A DNA stretch of 15,622 nt, taken from Clostridiales bacterium (GTDB lineage: Bacteria; Bacillota; Clostridia; Oscillospirales; Butyricicoccaceae). The translations under genes and the position numbers were made by a program. Under the pieces are notes generated by a model. That model saw nothing but the letters and a program-made list of their open reading frames with translations. It made no database searches and was not told where the DNA came from. The stretch is from the NCBI GenBank assembly GCA_019418305.1, contig DYCA01000011.1, forward strand, positions 31,067 to 46,688, in the 5' to 3' direction. Positions 1-7,229 of the stretch are shown in pieces; position 1 is the first letter of the stretch; the number at the start of each line of letters is the position of its first letter.

Positions 1-332
1 GGGTCGAGCGCATGCTCCGCGTCGATAAACGCGGCGGTGCCGCCCATCTTCTGCGCCTCGGCCACGCAATGCAGCGCAACCGTGGTCTTACCGGAGGATT
101 CCGGCCCGTAAATCTCTACAATACGGCCGCGCGGCAGGCCGCCGATGCCCAACGCGAGATCCAGTCCGATCGATCCGGTCGGGATATGGTCGATATTCAT
201 ACCGGCGTTTTCACCCAGGCGCATAACCGAGCCTTTGCCGAACTGCTTTTCGATCTGCCCGAGCGCGGCCTCCAGCGCCTTCTTTTTATCGGCCGCAGGC
301 GCGACCGGTTCCAACTGTTTCTTGGTAGCCAT
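1..332 (-). CDS. recA: RecA recombinase, N-terminal part (cut by window edge)
   Basis: RecA binds single-stranded DNA as an ATP-dependent filament, drives homologous strand exchange and triggers LexA self-cleavage in the SOS response. The visible 110 residues start [10 protein letters not shown] and contain the family's N-terminal region ([18 protein letters not shown]), the Walker A loop GPESSGKT at about residues 76-83, and the conserved [10 protein letters not shown] at the cut end. The remaining two thirds lie outside the window. The ATG at 330-332 is supported by AGGAGG at 339-344, six bases away. The gene has its own promoter and SOS box and is separated from upstream prmC by a terminator, so it is probably its own transcription unit. 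The identification is certain; whether the gene is intact cannot be judged. Confidence 0.97.
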   Translation of the reverse strand, partial: MATKKQLEPVAPAADKKKALEAALGQIEKQFGKGSVMRLGENAGMNIDHIPTGSIGLDLALGIGGLPRGRIVEIYGPESSGKTTVALHCVAEAQKMGGTAAFIDAEHALD

Positions 333-369
333 GAAAAGCCTCCTGCACGTTTCAAAAATTCCTGCTCTT

Positions 370-398
370 ATTATAGCAGTACCAAAAAATAAAAGCAA
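370..398 (-). promoter_or_regulatory. recA sigma-A promoter
   Basis: On the minus strand there is a -35 TTGCTT (393-398), a 17-base spacer and a perfect -10 TATAAT (370-375) preceded by TGC, i.e. an extended -10. It lies about 40 bases upstream of the recA start codon, and no other gene lies between. Confidence 0.85.
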
Positions 399-405
399 GA
401 AAAAT

Positions 406-419
406 CGAATATTTGTTCG
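406..419. promoter_or_regulatory. LexA/DinR SOS box upstream of recA
   Basis: The minus-strand 14-mer CGAACAAATATTCG differs at one position from the Gram-positive SOS box consensus CGAACRNRYGTTCG and is nearly a perfect palindrome. It sits seven bases upstream of the recA -35 element, where bound LexA could block RNA polymerase. It predicts DNA-damage induction of recA. Confidence 0.85.
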
Positions 420-433
420 TTTTATTTTTGCAG

Positions 434-461
434 AAAAAATGCCCACCAATAGGATGGGCAT
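434..461 (-). terminator. Intrinsic terminator after prmC
   Basis: On the minus strand ATGCCCA and TGGGCAT form a 7-bp stem (439-445 / 455-461), followed by a run of T (434-439). It begins ten bases after the prmC stop codon and separates prmC from the recA promoter. Confidence 0.85.
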
Positions 462-470
462 AGCATTCGT

Positions 471-1349
471 TTATTCCAGCGGATCATTGATTTCCGTATT
501 GTAGCCATAGACAATGCGCGGCACACCGGCCAAATCCTCGGTGATACCGATGCCGGCGAAACGGTTTTCCTCCAGAATGGCCGCAACATCATTTGCCTGC
601 TGCCAGCCGCACTCAAACAGGATAATGCCGCCGGTGACCAGCAATGAACCCCATTTCGAGCAGATAGAGCGATAAAAATCCAGACCGTCCACACCGCCAT
701 ATAATGCCTCGTGCGGCTCGTAATGATATACGCTTCTGTCCAGCTCACGCATTTCCGCGCGGGTCACATAGGGCGGATTGGACACGATAATATCATATTG
801 TCCCATATTGACCGGCGGACGGAAGCGCACATCCGCATTCATTGCAATCAATCTGTTCTGTACTCCCAGCCGCCGCGCATTTTCCCGCGTAATGCGCAGC
901 GCGCCTTCGGAATTATCCACAGCGGTAACATGCGCGTCCTTTACCGTGTGTGCAGCGGCAATGCCGATACAGCCCGAACCGCAGCACAGGTCAAGAATAC
1001 GGGGCGAAACTTTTTTCTTTGCCTGCTCAATCACCATCTCGCACAGCGGTTCTGTGTCCGCGCGCGGAATGAGGACGTTTTTATCCACCAGAAAGGTCAG
1101 ACCATAAAAATCCCATTCGCCGAGGATATAGGCCAGCGGTTCACCGTCCAGACACTTATCACACAGCAGATACGCATAATCCACTGTCGCATCATCCAGG
1201 TAAAGATGGCCCCATTCGCCCGTTTTGTTCTTGTCAGCCTTACAGGCATAAGCGGTCAGCTCACGCGCAGACAGCGACGGCTGTGGATCATCTGCCTCTT
1301 TGAGACGATGAAACAGCTCCATATAGACATCATTGATCGTTTTGGTCAA
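471..1349 (-). CDS. prmC: Release factor glutamine methyltransferase
   Basis: PrmC (HemK) methylates the glutamine of the GGQ motif in release factors RF1 and RF2 using S-adenosylmethionine, which speeds translation termination. The 292-residue protein has the usual length. Visible motifs are LIPRADTE at about 93-100, the SAM-binding loop ILDLCCGSGCIGIA at 118-131 and the catalytic NPPY at 191-194. The start is a TTG at 1347-1349, chosen because GAGGTG lies seven bases upstream and no earlier in-frame start has a ribosome binding site. DUF1385 (yqhQ) next to prmC is a common Firmicute pairing, but the usual following gene prfA is absent; recA lies downstream instead. It is separated from the DUF1385 gene by a 254-base structured gap. 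Confidence 0.95.
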   Translation of the reverse strand: MTKTINDVYMELFHRLKEADDPQPSLSARELTAYACKADKNKTGEWGHLYLDDATVDYAYLLCDKCLDGEPLAYILGEWDFYGLTFLVDKNVLIPRADTEPLCEMVIEQAKKKVSPRILDLCCGSGCIGIAAAHTVKDAHVTAVDNSEGALRITRENARRLGVQNRLIAMNADVRFRPPVNMGQYDIIVSNPPYVTRAEMRELDRSVYHYEPHEALYGGVDGLDFYRSICSKWGSLLVTGGIILFECGWQQANDVAAILEENRFAGIGITEDLAGVPRIVYGYNTEINDPLE

Positions 1350-1393
1350 TCAGATTCACCTCTTTTTGTGAAATGACGCGCAGAATGAAATTG

Positions 1394-1554
1394 CACCCCT
1401 CCCCTCTGGGGTGGCCAACCGTACAGGTTGTTCTGATCCTGCGAAATGGGCGGCAGCCGCAAGCAGAAACTCTGCTTTGCGCGCGCAGCGCGCCCTTGAG
1501 AAAAAAGGGGTGATTCACAAGAGGGGAGAAACCTTTGGTGTCTCCCCTCTTGTG
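1394..1554. repeat. Structured intergenic element between the DUF1385 gene and prmC
   Basis: The 254-base gap holds no credible gene but is dense in inverted repeats: CACCCC/GGGGTG (1394-1399/1408-1413), CAACC/GGTTG (1416-1420/1426-1430), GGGCG/CGCCC enclosing AAGCAGA/TCTGCTT (1448-1452/1491-1495; 1461-1467/1471-1477), a GCGCGC-rich palindrome near 1480-1493, and a perfect 14-bp stem at 1516-1529/1541-1554. It may be a dispersed intergenic repeat, a structured leader or RNA, or a decayed insertion. No family is recognised. Confidence 0.5.
1501..1554 (-). terminator. Possible terminator after the DUF1385 gene (14-bp hairpin)
   Basis: On the minus strand a perfect 14-bp stem (CACAAGAGGGGAGA and its complement, 11-base loop) is followed nine bases later by six T (1501-1506). 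The stem is very stable, but the T run is displaced from its base, so termination is uncertain. It lies about 50 bases after the DUF1385 stop codon. Confidence 0.45.
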
Positions 1555-1603
1555 TGCCTGCGGCGCACAGCCGCATCGTTTCTATCGTTTGGATAAAGCG
1601 TTT

Positions 1604-2539
1604 TTACCAGTTATCCGACCCATCATCCGGAATAACCGCCTTCATGCCGGTGATGGCAACCTCAATCATGGAGTCGTCCGGCTCAAACACGGTCAGATGC
1701 TGAATCATCAGGCCGGGCCAGCGCAGCGCGCGCGACACCAGACTCTCCGACCGGCCTGCATAGCGGTTAAATTCATAGCTGATGCCAACCACCAGCGGCA
1801 GCAGAATCAGGTGCGCCAGCATGCGCAGAAACGGATTGGTGATGTCTATAATGGAAAACACAATAGACGAAACAATAGTCGCAATAATAATCAGCACAAA
1901 CATAAAGCTCGTGCCGCAGCGGGGGTGATACTTTTTCTGACGGCGCACGTTTTCCACCGTCAGCTCCTCGCCCGCCTCGTAGCAGAAAATTGTCTTGTGC
2001 TCCGCACCATGATACTCAAAGGTGCGGCGGATATCCTTCATGTGCGATACCGACCACATGAAAATCAGAAAGATAATCACGCGTACGATACCCTCCAGCA
2101 CATTGCGGGCAAGTACGCCCCAGCTTTCCGGCACAAAGCCGCCGAGAAAGCTCGGCAGCAGCAGGAACAGCGCAACCGGCAGTGCGATGCCGATGATGGT
2201 CGAGATGCCTAGGATGAATTTATCCAGCCCTTCCGAGCCGAACTTACTTTCCACCCACAGCTCAAACTTGGAGGGCGGTACATCGGCCTCCTCATCCTCA
2301 AAAAAGGATGCGGAATAGTTGATGGCCTGAATGCCGTCCTTCATGGCCATAAACAGGCCGTAAGCGCCACGGAAGACCGGCTTTTTCCACAGGGCGGACG
2401 GCTGATGCGCGTCCTCTTCTTTTGTCACCAGTTCACCGTTGGCGCGGCGCACAACCGTACAGGTTTTTTTCGGGCCTTTCATGACGATGCCCTCAATGAT
2501 GGCCTGTCCGCCGATGGTGGTTTTCTTTTGCGTTGTCAT
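1604..2539 (-). CDS. DUF1385 (YqhQ-type) multi-pass membrane protein
   Basis: The 311-residue protein carries the hallmarks of DUF1385, known from B. subtilis YqhQ and often annotated as a predicted metal-dependent enzyme. These are GGQAIIEGIVMKGP at about 10-23, YHGAEHKTIFCYE near 176-188 and HPRCGTSF near 205-212. Hydrophobic stretches at about 107-135, 146-167, 212-232 and 237-256 suggest four membrane segments. The conserved His, Glu and Cys residues could bind a metal, but this is inference and no biochemical role is established here. Its ATG overlaps the histidine kinase stop codon in an ATGA arrangement, with a GGAG ribosome binding site inside the kinase end, so it is probably translationally coupled to the kinase. 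Family assignment is firm; function is unknown. Confidence 0.9.
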   Translation of the reverse strand: MTTQKKTTIGGQAIIEGIVMKGPKKTCTVVRRANGELVTKEEDAHQPSALWKKPVFRGAYGLFMAMKDGIQAINYSASFFEDEEADVPPSKFELWVESKFGSEGLDKFILGISTIIGIALPVALFLLLPSFLGGFVPESWGVLARNVLEGIVRVIIFLIFMWSVSHMKDIRRTFEYHGAEHKTIFCYEAGEELTVENVRRQKKYHPRCGTSFMFVLIIIATIVSSIVFSIIDITNPFLRMLAHLILLPLVVGISYEFNRYAGRSESLVSRALRWPGLMIQHLTVFEPDDSMIEVAITGMKAVIPDDGSDNW

Positions 2540-4089
2540 GGGTTATCTCCTTCGGGGGTGTAGGGATTATCCGGGACTTTCGGGATTGCACCCGTGATAC
2601 CGAGCGCCTCCTCGGCTTCGGCGGCGGGCAGCGTGACGGTCACGGTCGTGCCCGCGCCCAGTGTGGATGTGATATCCAGCGTGCCGCCGTGCAGCGATAC
2701 AATTTCATCCGTCACGGCAAGGCCGATACCGCTGCCGCGCTGCTTGGACGAACCTTTATAGAATTTCTCCTTGACAAACGGCAGCTCGGCTTCCGGAATG
2801 CCCTGACCGTAGTCCCGGACGCTTGCCACTACCTTGCCGCCGTCCCGCCGCAGGGTGATATCGATTTTTTTGCCGTCGCCACCGTACTTCGCGGCATTGT
2901 CCAGAATGTTGAGGAACACCTGCTTCATGCGGTGACGGTCGCCGTTGATATAATAGTTGGCGTCTACGTCCTCGTCGTAGCTCAGTTTGATGCCGCTCTT
3001 ATGCAGCAGATTCTCATACATGTAAACCGCTTCGTACAGTTCGACCGATAAATCGAACAGCTCAACCTCCAGCTTCATACGGCCGGATTCAATGCGGGCG
3101 AAGTCCAGCAGCTCCTCGACCATGCGGGTAAGGCGGTTGGACTCCTTCTGAATGATGGTCAGACCCTGCATGACCTCTTCCGGGTCCTCCCCTCCACCGG
3201 CGAGCAGCGTTTCGCTCCAGCCACCGATGGCGGTCAGCGGTGTGCGCAGCTCGTGCGACACCGAGGAAATAAAATCGTTCTTCATGCGCTCGGCACGGCT
3301 GATTTCATCCGACATATAGTTAATCGTGTCGCACAACTCGCCAATCTCATCGTCATAGGTTTTTTGCAATCGCACACCGTATCGGCCCGCTGCAATTTCC
3401 TTTGCAATGGTGTTGATTTTGAGCACCGGGTCGACGATTGATTTGACAAAATAGGTGTTGGACGCGACCACCAGCATCAGGAAAATGAAGCAGGCCAGCA
3501 GCGCAATACCAATAATAATCCAGATCTGCCGCTCGACGATGCGCAGCGAGGTGATAAAGCGCACCCCGCCAATCAGATCGCCCCGCGCGGACAGTAGCGG
3601 CGCGGTCACGCTCATCACCCGTTCGTCCGAAAGCGGGTCACGGCCGGTGTAAATTGCAACCTTTTGTGTCGCAAGCGCCTGCGTAGCATCCTCCGTCGAA
3701 GCCATGCCGCCGCCCGACAAAGCTGAGGTGGAAAGCAAAATGCGGCCGGTCGAGTCCAGAAACTGCTGCTCGAGCTTATCCTGCTCCTGGAAGGTGGTCA
3801 CAGTCGATTCCGCCTGCGTATAAAACTGGTCGTACGTATCGGTGAAGTATTTGCGGAAGGTATCCGCTGCGGTGGTCGCGCGGGACACCAGATTATCCCG
3901 CACGGTCGCATAATAATAGCCCGATATGCCGACGGATATCAGGATCATCACGACCGCGAGGATGACAAGCACGAACGACAGTGAGTTCATCATCCATCGT
4001 CCCTTGATGCCGCCCGGAGAGTGCAGCACCTTGGGCACGGCCGGCTGCGGCGGCACTTCAGGCTTTTTCTTTTGTTTGTGATAATTCAT
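2536..4089 (-). CDS. Membrane sensor histidine kinase (HAMP-HisKA-HATPase)
   Basis: This 517-residue sensor kinase should autophosphorylate on histidine and pass phosphate to the response regulator encoded just upstream. A basic, proline-rich cytoplasmic tail is followed by TM1 (about 36-60), an extracytoplasmic sensor region (about 61-188), TM2 (190-210) and a HAMP linker (to about 265). The HisKA motif SVSHELRTPLT follows, with phosphoacceptor His279, then the ATPase domain with N box NILDNAAKYG (394-403), DYGQG (426-430) and GSGIGL (452-457). All catalytic motifs are intact. The layout resembles PhoR/ResE/WalK-type kinases. The acidic Pro-rich C-terminal tail after about residue 490 is an extra. 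The signal is unknown. The stop overlaps the DUF1385 start. Confidence 0.95.
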   Translation of the reverse strand: MNYHKQKKKPEVPPQPAVPKVLHSPGGIKGRWMMNSLSFVLVILAVVMILISVGISGYYYATVRDNLVSRATTAADTFRKYFTDTYDQFYTQAESTVTTFQEQDKLEQQFLDSTGRILLSTSALSGGGMASTEDATQALATQKVAIYTGRDPLSDERVMSVTAPLLSARGDLIGGVRFITSLRIVERQIWIIIGIALLACFIFLMLVVASNTYFVKSIVDPVLKINTIAKEIAAGRYGVRLQKTYDDEIGELCDTINYMSDEISRAERMKNDFISSVSHELRTPLTAIGGWSETLLAGGGEDPEEVMQGLTIIQKESNRLTRMVEELLDFARIESGRMKLEVELFDLSVELYEAVYMYENLLHKSGIKLSYDEDVDANYYINGDRHRMKQVFLNILDNAAKYGGDGKKIDITLRRDGGKVVASVRDYGQGIPEAELPFVKEKFYKGSSKQRGSGIGLAVTDEIVSLHGGTLDITSTLGAGTTVTVTLPAAEAEEALGITGAIPKVPDNPYTPEGDNP

Positions 4090-4123
4090 AACAGGGGCCT
4101 TTCTGCAAAATGCCGGTTTTCAG

Positions 4124-4161
4124 GCGGCAAAACGCCGCGGGAAGGCCAAATCAGCCTTCCC
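4124..4161 (-). other. Tandem hairpins at the regulator-kinase junction
   Basis: Two inverted repeats lie back to back: GGGAAGGC/GCCTTCCC (4139-4146/4154-4161), whose 7-base loop contains the regulator stop codon TGA (4151-4153), and GCGGC/GCCGC (4124-4128/4134-4138). No T run follows, so this is not a classic terminator. It could shield the regulator mRNA end or reduce kinase translation relative to the regulator. Confidence 0.5.
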
Positions 4162-4840
4162 ACATATAGCCGTAGCCGCGCACAGTGACAATGTGTGTCG
4201 GTTCGGCCGGATCGTCCTCAATTTTGATGCGCAGACGGCGGATATTCACGTCCACAATTTTCAGCTCGCCCACATAGTGATGGCCCCACACCATCTCGAG
4301 CAATTCGTCACGCGAAAGCGCTTTGCCGATGTTCTCCATAAACGCCTTCAAAAGACCGTACTCAATCTGCGTCAGCTCAATCTTGATGCCGTTCTTAAGC
4401 ACCTCTCTCGCGCGCAGGTTGAGCTTGAACGGGCCGGATTTAATCACATCCTCCTCCGAGAAGGGCGAACCCGACACACGTCGATACAGCGCGTCCACAC
4501 GCGCGGCCAGCTCGATAACCGAAAACGGCTTGGTGACATAATCGTCCGCGCCGTTCATCAGGCCGGTGACCTTGTCGGCCTCCTGCGTGCGGGCGGTCAG
4601 CATGATAACACCTGCCGCATAGCCCGCCGCACGCATGGCCCGGCAGACCTCATAACCGTCAATGCCGGGCAGCATGACGTCCAGCACTGCCACTGCGATA
4701 TCCTGATTGGCATGGTATTTCTCCAGCGCCTGCTCACCGGTTTCCGCCTCTATCACTTCGTAACCGCTGCGCTTGAGGTTGAGCACCAAAAACGAGCGGA
4801 TATTTTCTTCATCTTCCAGTACCAGTATCTTACGCTTCAT
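4151..4840 (-). CDS. OmpR/PhoP-family response regulator
   Basis: This 229-residue DNA-binding regulator has a receiver domain (1 to about 120). It shows the acidic pair DEE near residues 10-12, phosphoacceptor Asp54 in VLDVMLPGIDG, the conserved Thr82, and Lys104 in TKPF. The C-terminal winged helix (about 130-228) contains ELTQIEYGLLKAFMEN and ends with TVRGYGYMWEG, typical of the OmpR family. The start ATG has AGGAGG at 4848-4853, seven bases upstream. It lies 27 bases after the lipoprotein gene and 61 bases before the histidine kinase gene, so it is almost certainly the kinase's partner. Its target promoters cannot be read from this window. Confidence 0.95.
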   Translation of the reverse strand: MKRKILVLEDEENIRSFLVLNLKRSGYEVIEAETGEQALEKYHANQDIAVAVLDVMLPGIDGYEVCRAMRAAGYAAGVIMLTARTQEADKVTGLMNGADDYVTKPFSVIELAARVDALYRRVSGSPFSEEDVIKSGPFKLNLRAREVLKNGIKIELTQIEYGLLKAFMENIGKALSRDELLEMVWGHHYVGELKIVDVNIRRLRIKIEDDPAEPTHIVTVRGYGYMWEG

Positions 4841-4867
4841 GGATAGTCCTCCTTTTATTACAAACCA

Positions 4868-6202
4868 TCAGTTATTCCAATCCTGTTTGACGAGCGAAAA
4901 ACGATTCTTTATCTCCTCTGCACTGATTTGCAGCGAGCTTTGCTCCGCCTCGTCCGCGATGCGCGCGAAATACACCGCCTGCGTCGTCTGCCCAAGCTGC
5001 AGCAGATCAGTGCGGCCGGCATAATAGTCCCGGTTAGAACCGGTGGCGCAGTAGATGGTAAAGAGCGGAATATGCCCGCCTCTGCCGACATATTCTGAAA
5101 ATGTCACAGCGCTTAAACCGCTGTCGGTTGTTTTGGTTGCTGTAATGCGGTCATGCCAGTCGGGGTCTATCACAAGACTCCATGCGTCCGAAATATTCTG
5201 ATAGGTGGTCATCACCAGAATGGGCGGCTCGTCCACGCTGTAGGCATACCAGTCGAGCATGAACACCGCGTCGGACGCCGCCGCGTCCGTATAACCCGCC
5301 ATGAGCACCGCGCGCGGCAGCTCGGTCACGCCGTCGCTGTTGACGTCGGAGGCGTAGACCGACACCGGACGGTAGGTGCTGCGGGTGATGGAATCCTCGC
5401 CGTCCAGCGCCAGATTGAGCAGTGTCCGGTCGGCAAACACAAAGATATCGGTCGTAAGACCCACGCCGCTTGCCATCTTTTCTTCGGCAAACACCGCTGT
5501 ATAATCGCCCAGTACATGGCCGGTTCCCATTCGCTCCACAGAAACTGTTTCCGCGCTGGTGGACGCTTCGCCTACCATCGACAGGCTGCCGGCGTTGTAC
5601 TGATACAACCGCGCCACGCGCTTGCCTTCGGGTGCGGTGGTTAGCAGAAGCAAATCCTTTGCGCCGTCGCCGTCCATATCGGTCAGCTCCATGGCGGAAT
5701 ACTCGGTTTCCAGCAGCACGCCCGGCGCACAGTCGGTATCAAAGTCGCACATGGTCAGCGCGCCGGTACCGTCTGCGGAAAGCCGCCAGGTGATGACCAT
5801 GCCGCGGCGGCCGTCCGGTGTAATGACCGGATAATCCACCGACTGAATCGACGTGCCCGTGCCCTCAATAGAGCCGGTGCAGACATAGCGCTCGTCCTGT
5901 TTCCGATATACATATACCTTAAAATCATTGCTGGTTGCCGAGGAGGAGCCGCGGAAAAAGGAGATGGCCTCCTCTACGCCGTCGTTGTCCAAATCAATCA
6001 GCTGAATGGAGGAGCGGTTCTCTCCCTCCACCGGCGCGGTATAGGAGATGCCGGAAGCAATCTGTTTCTCCAGCTCAGCCTGCAATGTTTGATAGTTTGT
6101 CGACGGTTTGGGCGCTGCCAGAAGGTCGTCGCCCGAAGGAAACGTACAGCCGCTGAGCACCAGCAAAGACAGCAGTACGGTAAGCATTCGAATCGGTTTC
6201 AT
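4868..6202 (-). CDS. Secreted lipoprotein with three DxDxDG (FG-GAP/VCBS-like) motifs
   Basis: The 444-residue protein begins MKPIRMLTVLLSLLVLSGC. The lipobox LSGC with Cys19 predicts lipid anchoring on the outer face of the membrane. I chose the ATG at 6200-6202 because GGGAGA precedes it and the signal peptide starts there; an in-frame ATG at 6304 would add 34 residues ahead of the signal. Three calcium-loop-like motifs, DLDNDGVEE (about 70-78), DMDGDGAKD (175-183) and DVNSDGVTE (286-294), each precede a hydrophobic strand, as in beta-propeller FG-GAP/VCBS repeats. No catalytic motif is recognised. As the first gene before the regulator and kinase, it may take part in envelope sensing, but this is inference. 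Confidence 0.8.
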   Translation of the reverse strand: MKPIRMLTVLLSLLVLSGCTFPSGDDLLAAPKPSTNYQTLQAELEKQIASGISYTAPVEGENRSSIQLIDLDNDGVEEAISFFRGSSSATSNDFKVYVYRKQDERYVCTGSIEGTGTSIQSVDYPVITPDGRRGMVITWRLSADGTGALTMCDFDTDCAPGVLLETEYSAMELTDMDGDGAKDLLLLTTAPEGKRVARLYQYNAGSLSMVGEASTSAETVSVERMGTGHVLGDYTAVFAEEKMASGVGLTTDIFVFADRTLLNLALDGEDSITRSTYRPVSVYASDVNSDGVTELPRAVLMAGYTDAAASDAVFMLDWYAYSVDEPPILVMTTYQNISDAWSLVIDPDWHDRITATKTTDSGLSAVTFSEYVGRGGHIPLFTIYCATGSNRDYYAGRTDLLQLGQTTQAVYFARIADEAEQSSLQISAEEIKNRFSLVKQDWNN

Positions 6203-6244
6203 GGATTTCTCCCATTCATAATACTGCAACAGATATACAAATTC

Positions 6245-6253
6245 AGTATAGCA
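6245..6253 (-). promoter_or_regulatory. Extended -10 promoter of the lipoprotein/two-component operon
   Basis: The minus strand has TGC directly before TATACT (6245-6250), an extended -10 about 40 bases upstream of the lipoprotein ATG. The -35 position (about 6268-6273) reads TACCAA and is poor, so an activator, possibly the operon's own regulator, may be needed. Apart from this promoter I see nothing in 6203-6361 except AT-rich sequence. Confidence 0.5.
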
Positions 6254-6361
6254 CAAACCGGCTTGCTTTGGTACTGGAAATTGTATAATTTTTATGTGTA
6301 TCACTCAGCTTTTCTGCATCAAAATGCTGCACTGCTTATTTCTTTTTTACCGTATTTTTAA

Positions 6362-6390
6362 TTGACAAAGCCGGGTGAAATGAGTATACT
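6362..6390 (+). promoter_or_regulatory. Promoter of tRNA-Leu
   Basis: A perfect -35 TTGACA (6362-6367), a 17-base spacer and a -10 TATACT (6385-6390) lie 26 bases upstream of the tRNA. This is a near-consensus strong housekeeping promoter, as expected for a stable RNA. Confidence 0.92.
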
Positions 6391-6416
6391 GTTGTTACGT
6401 CTTTGGACCAACCTAT

Positions 6417-6501
6417 GCGGGTATGGCGGAATTGGCAGACGTGCAGGATTTAGGTTCCTGTGCCGCAAGGCGTGTGGGTTCGACCCCCACTACCCGTACC
6501 A
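6417..6501 (+). tRNA. tRNA-Leu (anticodon UAG)
   Basis: The sequence folds as a class II tRNA. The acceptor stem is GCGGGTA/TACCCGT and the D arm GCG...CGT. The anticodon stem CAGGA/TCCTG carries loop TTTAGGT with anticodon TAG (6451-6453). A long variable arm GCC-gcaa-GGC and a T arm GTGGG-TTCGACC-CCCAC follow, and CCA is encoded at 6499-6501. It should read CUN leucine codons. It is the only plus-strand gene in the window, with its own promoter and terminator. Confidence 0.97.
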
Positions 6502-6509
6502 ATATAAGC

Positions 6510-6548
6510 AATCCGGATATCTCCCATGTGGAGGTATCCGGATTTTTC
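6510..6548 (+). terminator. Terminator of tRNA-Leu
   Basis: ATCCGGATA pairs with TATCCGGAT (6511-6519/6535-6543) and the stem continues inward to about 14 bp with a 5-base loop. TTTTTC follows. It starts nine bases after the tRNA CCA end. Confidence 0.92.
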
Positions 6549-6593
6549 TTGCTGCCTGTGCGTTTGTTTGATACGCTGCAGCTATGGGATGCA

Positions 6594-7214
6594 TCAGCTA
6601 TCCTTTTCTTTTACCGCTATTTCCCACAGATACAAGCCTGCTACGGTTGCATAGGGGGAATACCGTGTGCGGTACTCCGCGAACTGCGCTCGTGTCAACT
6701 CCTGTAATCCGTACAGACGGCATAGTCCCTTTCGGATGCCGAAATCGTCAAACGCAAGCACATCCGGCCGCTCAAGGGAAAAAATCAGCAGCATTTCTGC
6801 GGTCCAACGGCCAACGCCGGGCAGTGCGGTTAATGTTTTTATCACTTCTTCATCCGATTTATCCACAAGGCTGTGGATGGACAGCATTCCGTCCTGTACG
6901 GCGTGCGCCGCCGTGAGCATATAGTTCGCCTTACGGCCGGACATTCCGCACGCACGCAGCCCGCTCTCCCCTGCGGTCAATACGGTTTCCGGTGTGATTT
7001 CTCCCAGACTGTCGCACAGTCTGCCCCATACCGTTGCCAATGCTTTGCTTGAGATTTGCTGTCCGGCTATCGAGTTGACCAAAGCTGTAAACAGGTTGGG
7101 GATAACTGCACGCTCGATATGGCCGATGCGATCAATCGCTGCTCCTAGAATCGGGTCTTGCTTAGACAGATATGCAGTCTCGGTTTTCCCATATTGGAAG
7201 ATTCTCTGTTCCAT
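6594..7214 (-). CDS. AlkA-type 3-methyladenine DNA glycosylase (HhH-GPD)
   Basis: This 206-residue helix-hairpin-helix glycosylase should remove alkylated bases from DNA as the first step of base excision repair. Visible signatures are LVNSIAGQQISSKA (about 45-58), the hairpin LPGVGRWTAEMLL (131-143), and FDDFGIRKG, with Asp157 aligning with the catalytic Asp of AlkA. The C-terminal SPYATVAGLYLWEIA matches the family's W-P-W-R-S-x-A region. It lacks the N-terminal AlkA_N domain and any iron-sulfur cysteine cluster, so it resembles the short Mag1-like enzymes. The ATG at 7212-7214 has an AGGGAG ribosome binding site. A strong terminator of the upstream operon sits only 15 bases before the start codon, so expression probably depends on readthrough or processing. 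Confidence 0.88.
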   Translation of the reverse strand: MEQRIFQYGKTETAYLSKQDPILGAAIDRIGHIERAVIPNLFTALVNSIAGQQISSKALATVWGRLCDSLGEITPETVLTAGESGLRACGMSGRKANYMLTAAHAVQDGMLSIHSLVDKSDEEVIKTLTALPGVGRWTAEMLLIFSLERPDVLAFDDFGIRKGLCRLYGLQELTRAQFAEYRTRYSPYATVAGLYLWEIAVKEKDS

Positions 7215-7229
7215 ATGTCACTCCCTATC

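Noticed and set aside
12..392. 126-residue plus-strand open frame at the left end
   Set aside because: It lies opposite recA and its promoter; the minus strand reads as unambiguous RecA.
913..921. Perfect DnaA box TTATCCACA inside prmC
   Set aside because: An isolated single copy within coding sequence is compatible with chance; no AT-rich stretch or cluster nearby.
1330..1576. Two small minus-strand frames (62 and 76 residues) across the structured gap
   Set aside because: No ribosome binding site, low-complexity sequence, and their reading frames only follow the inverted repeats.
6284..6289. Plus-strand TATAAT as an additional tRNA promoter
   Set aside because: No adequate -35 at proper spacing, while a near-consensus promoter lies closer to the tRNA.
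6203..6304. 34-residue N-terminal extension of the lipoprotein
   Set aside because: It would put residues in front of a complete signal peptide and lipobox, and it covers the likely promoter.
6510..6548. tRNA terminator hairpin acting also for the minus-strand glycosylase gene
   Set aside because: On the minus strand the stem is followed by ATTGCTTATATT rather than a T run, so efficient termination is unlikely, though the stem may slow polymerase.
6859..6867. Perfect DnaA box TTATCCACA inside the glycosylase gene
   Set aside because: An isolated box in coding sequence; the facing TGTGGATGG has two mismatches.
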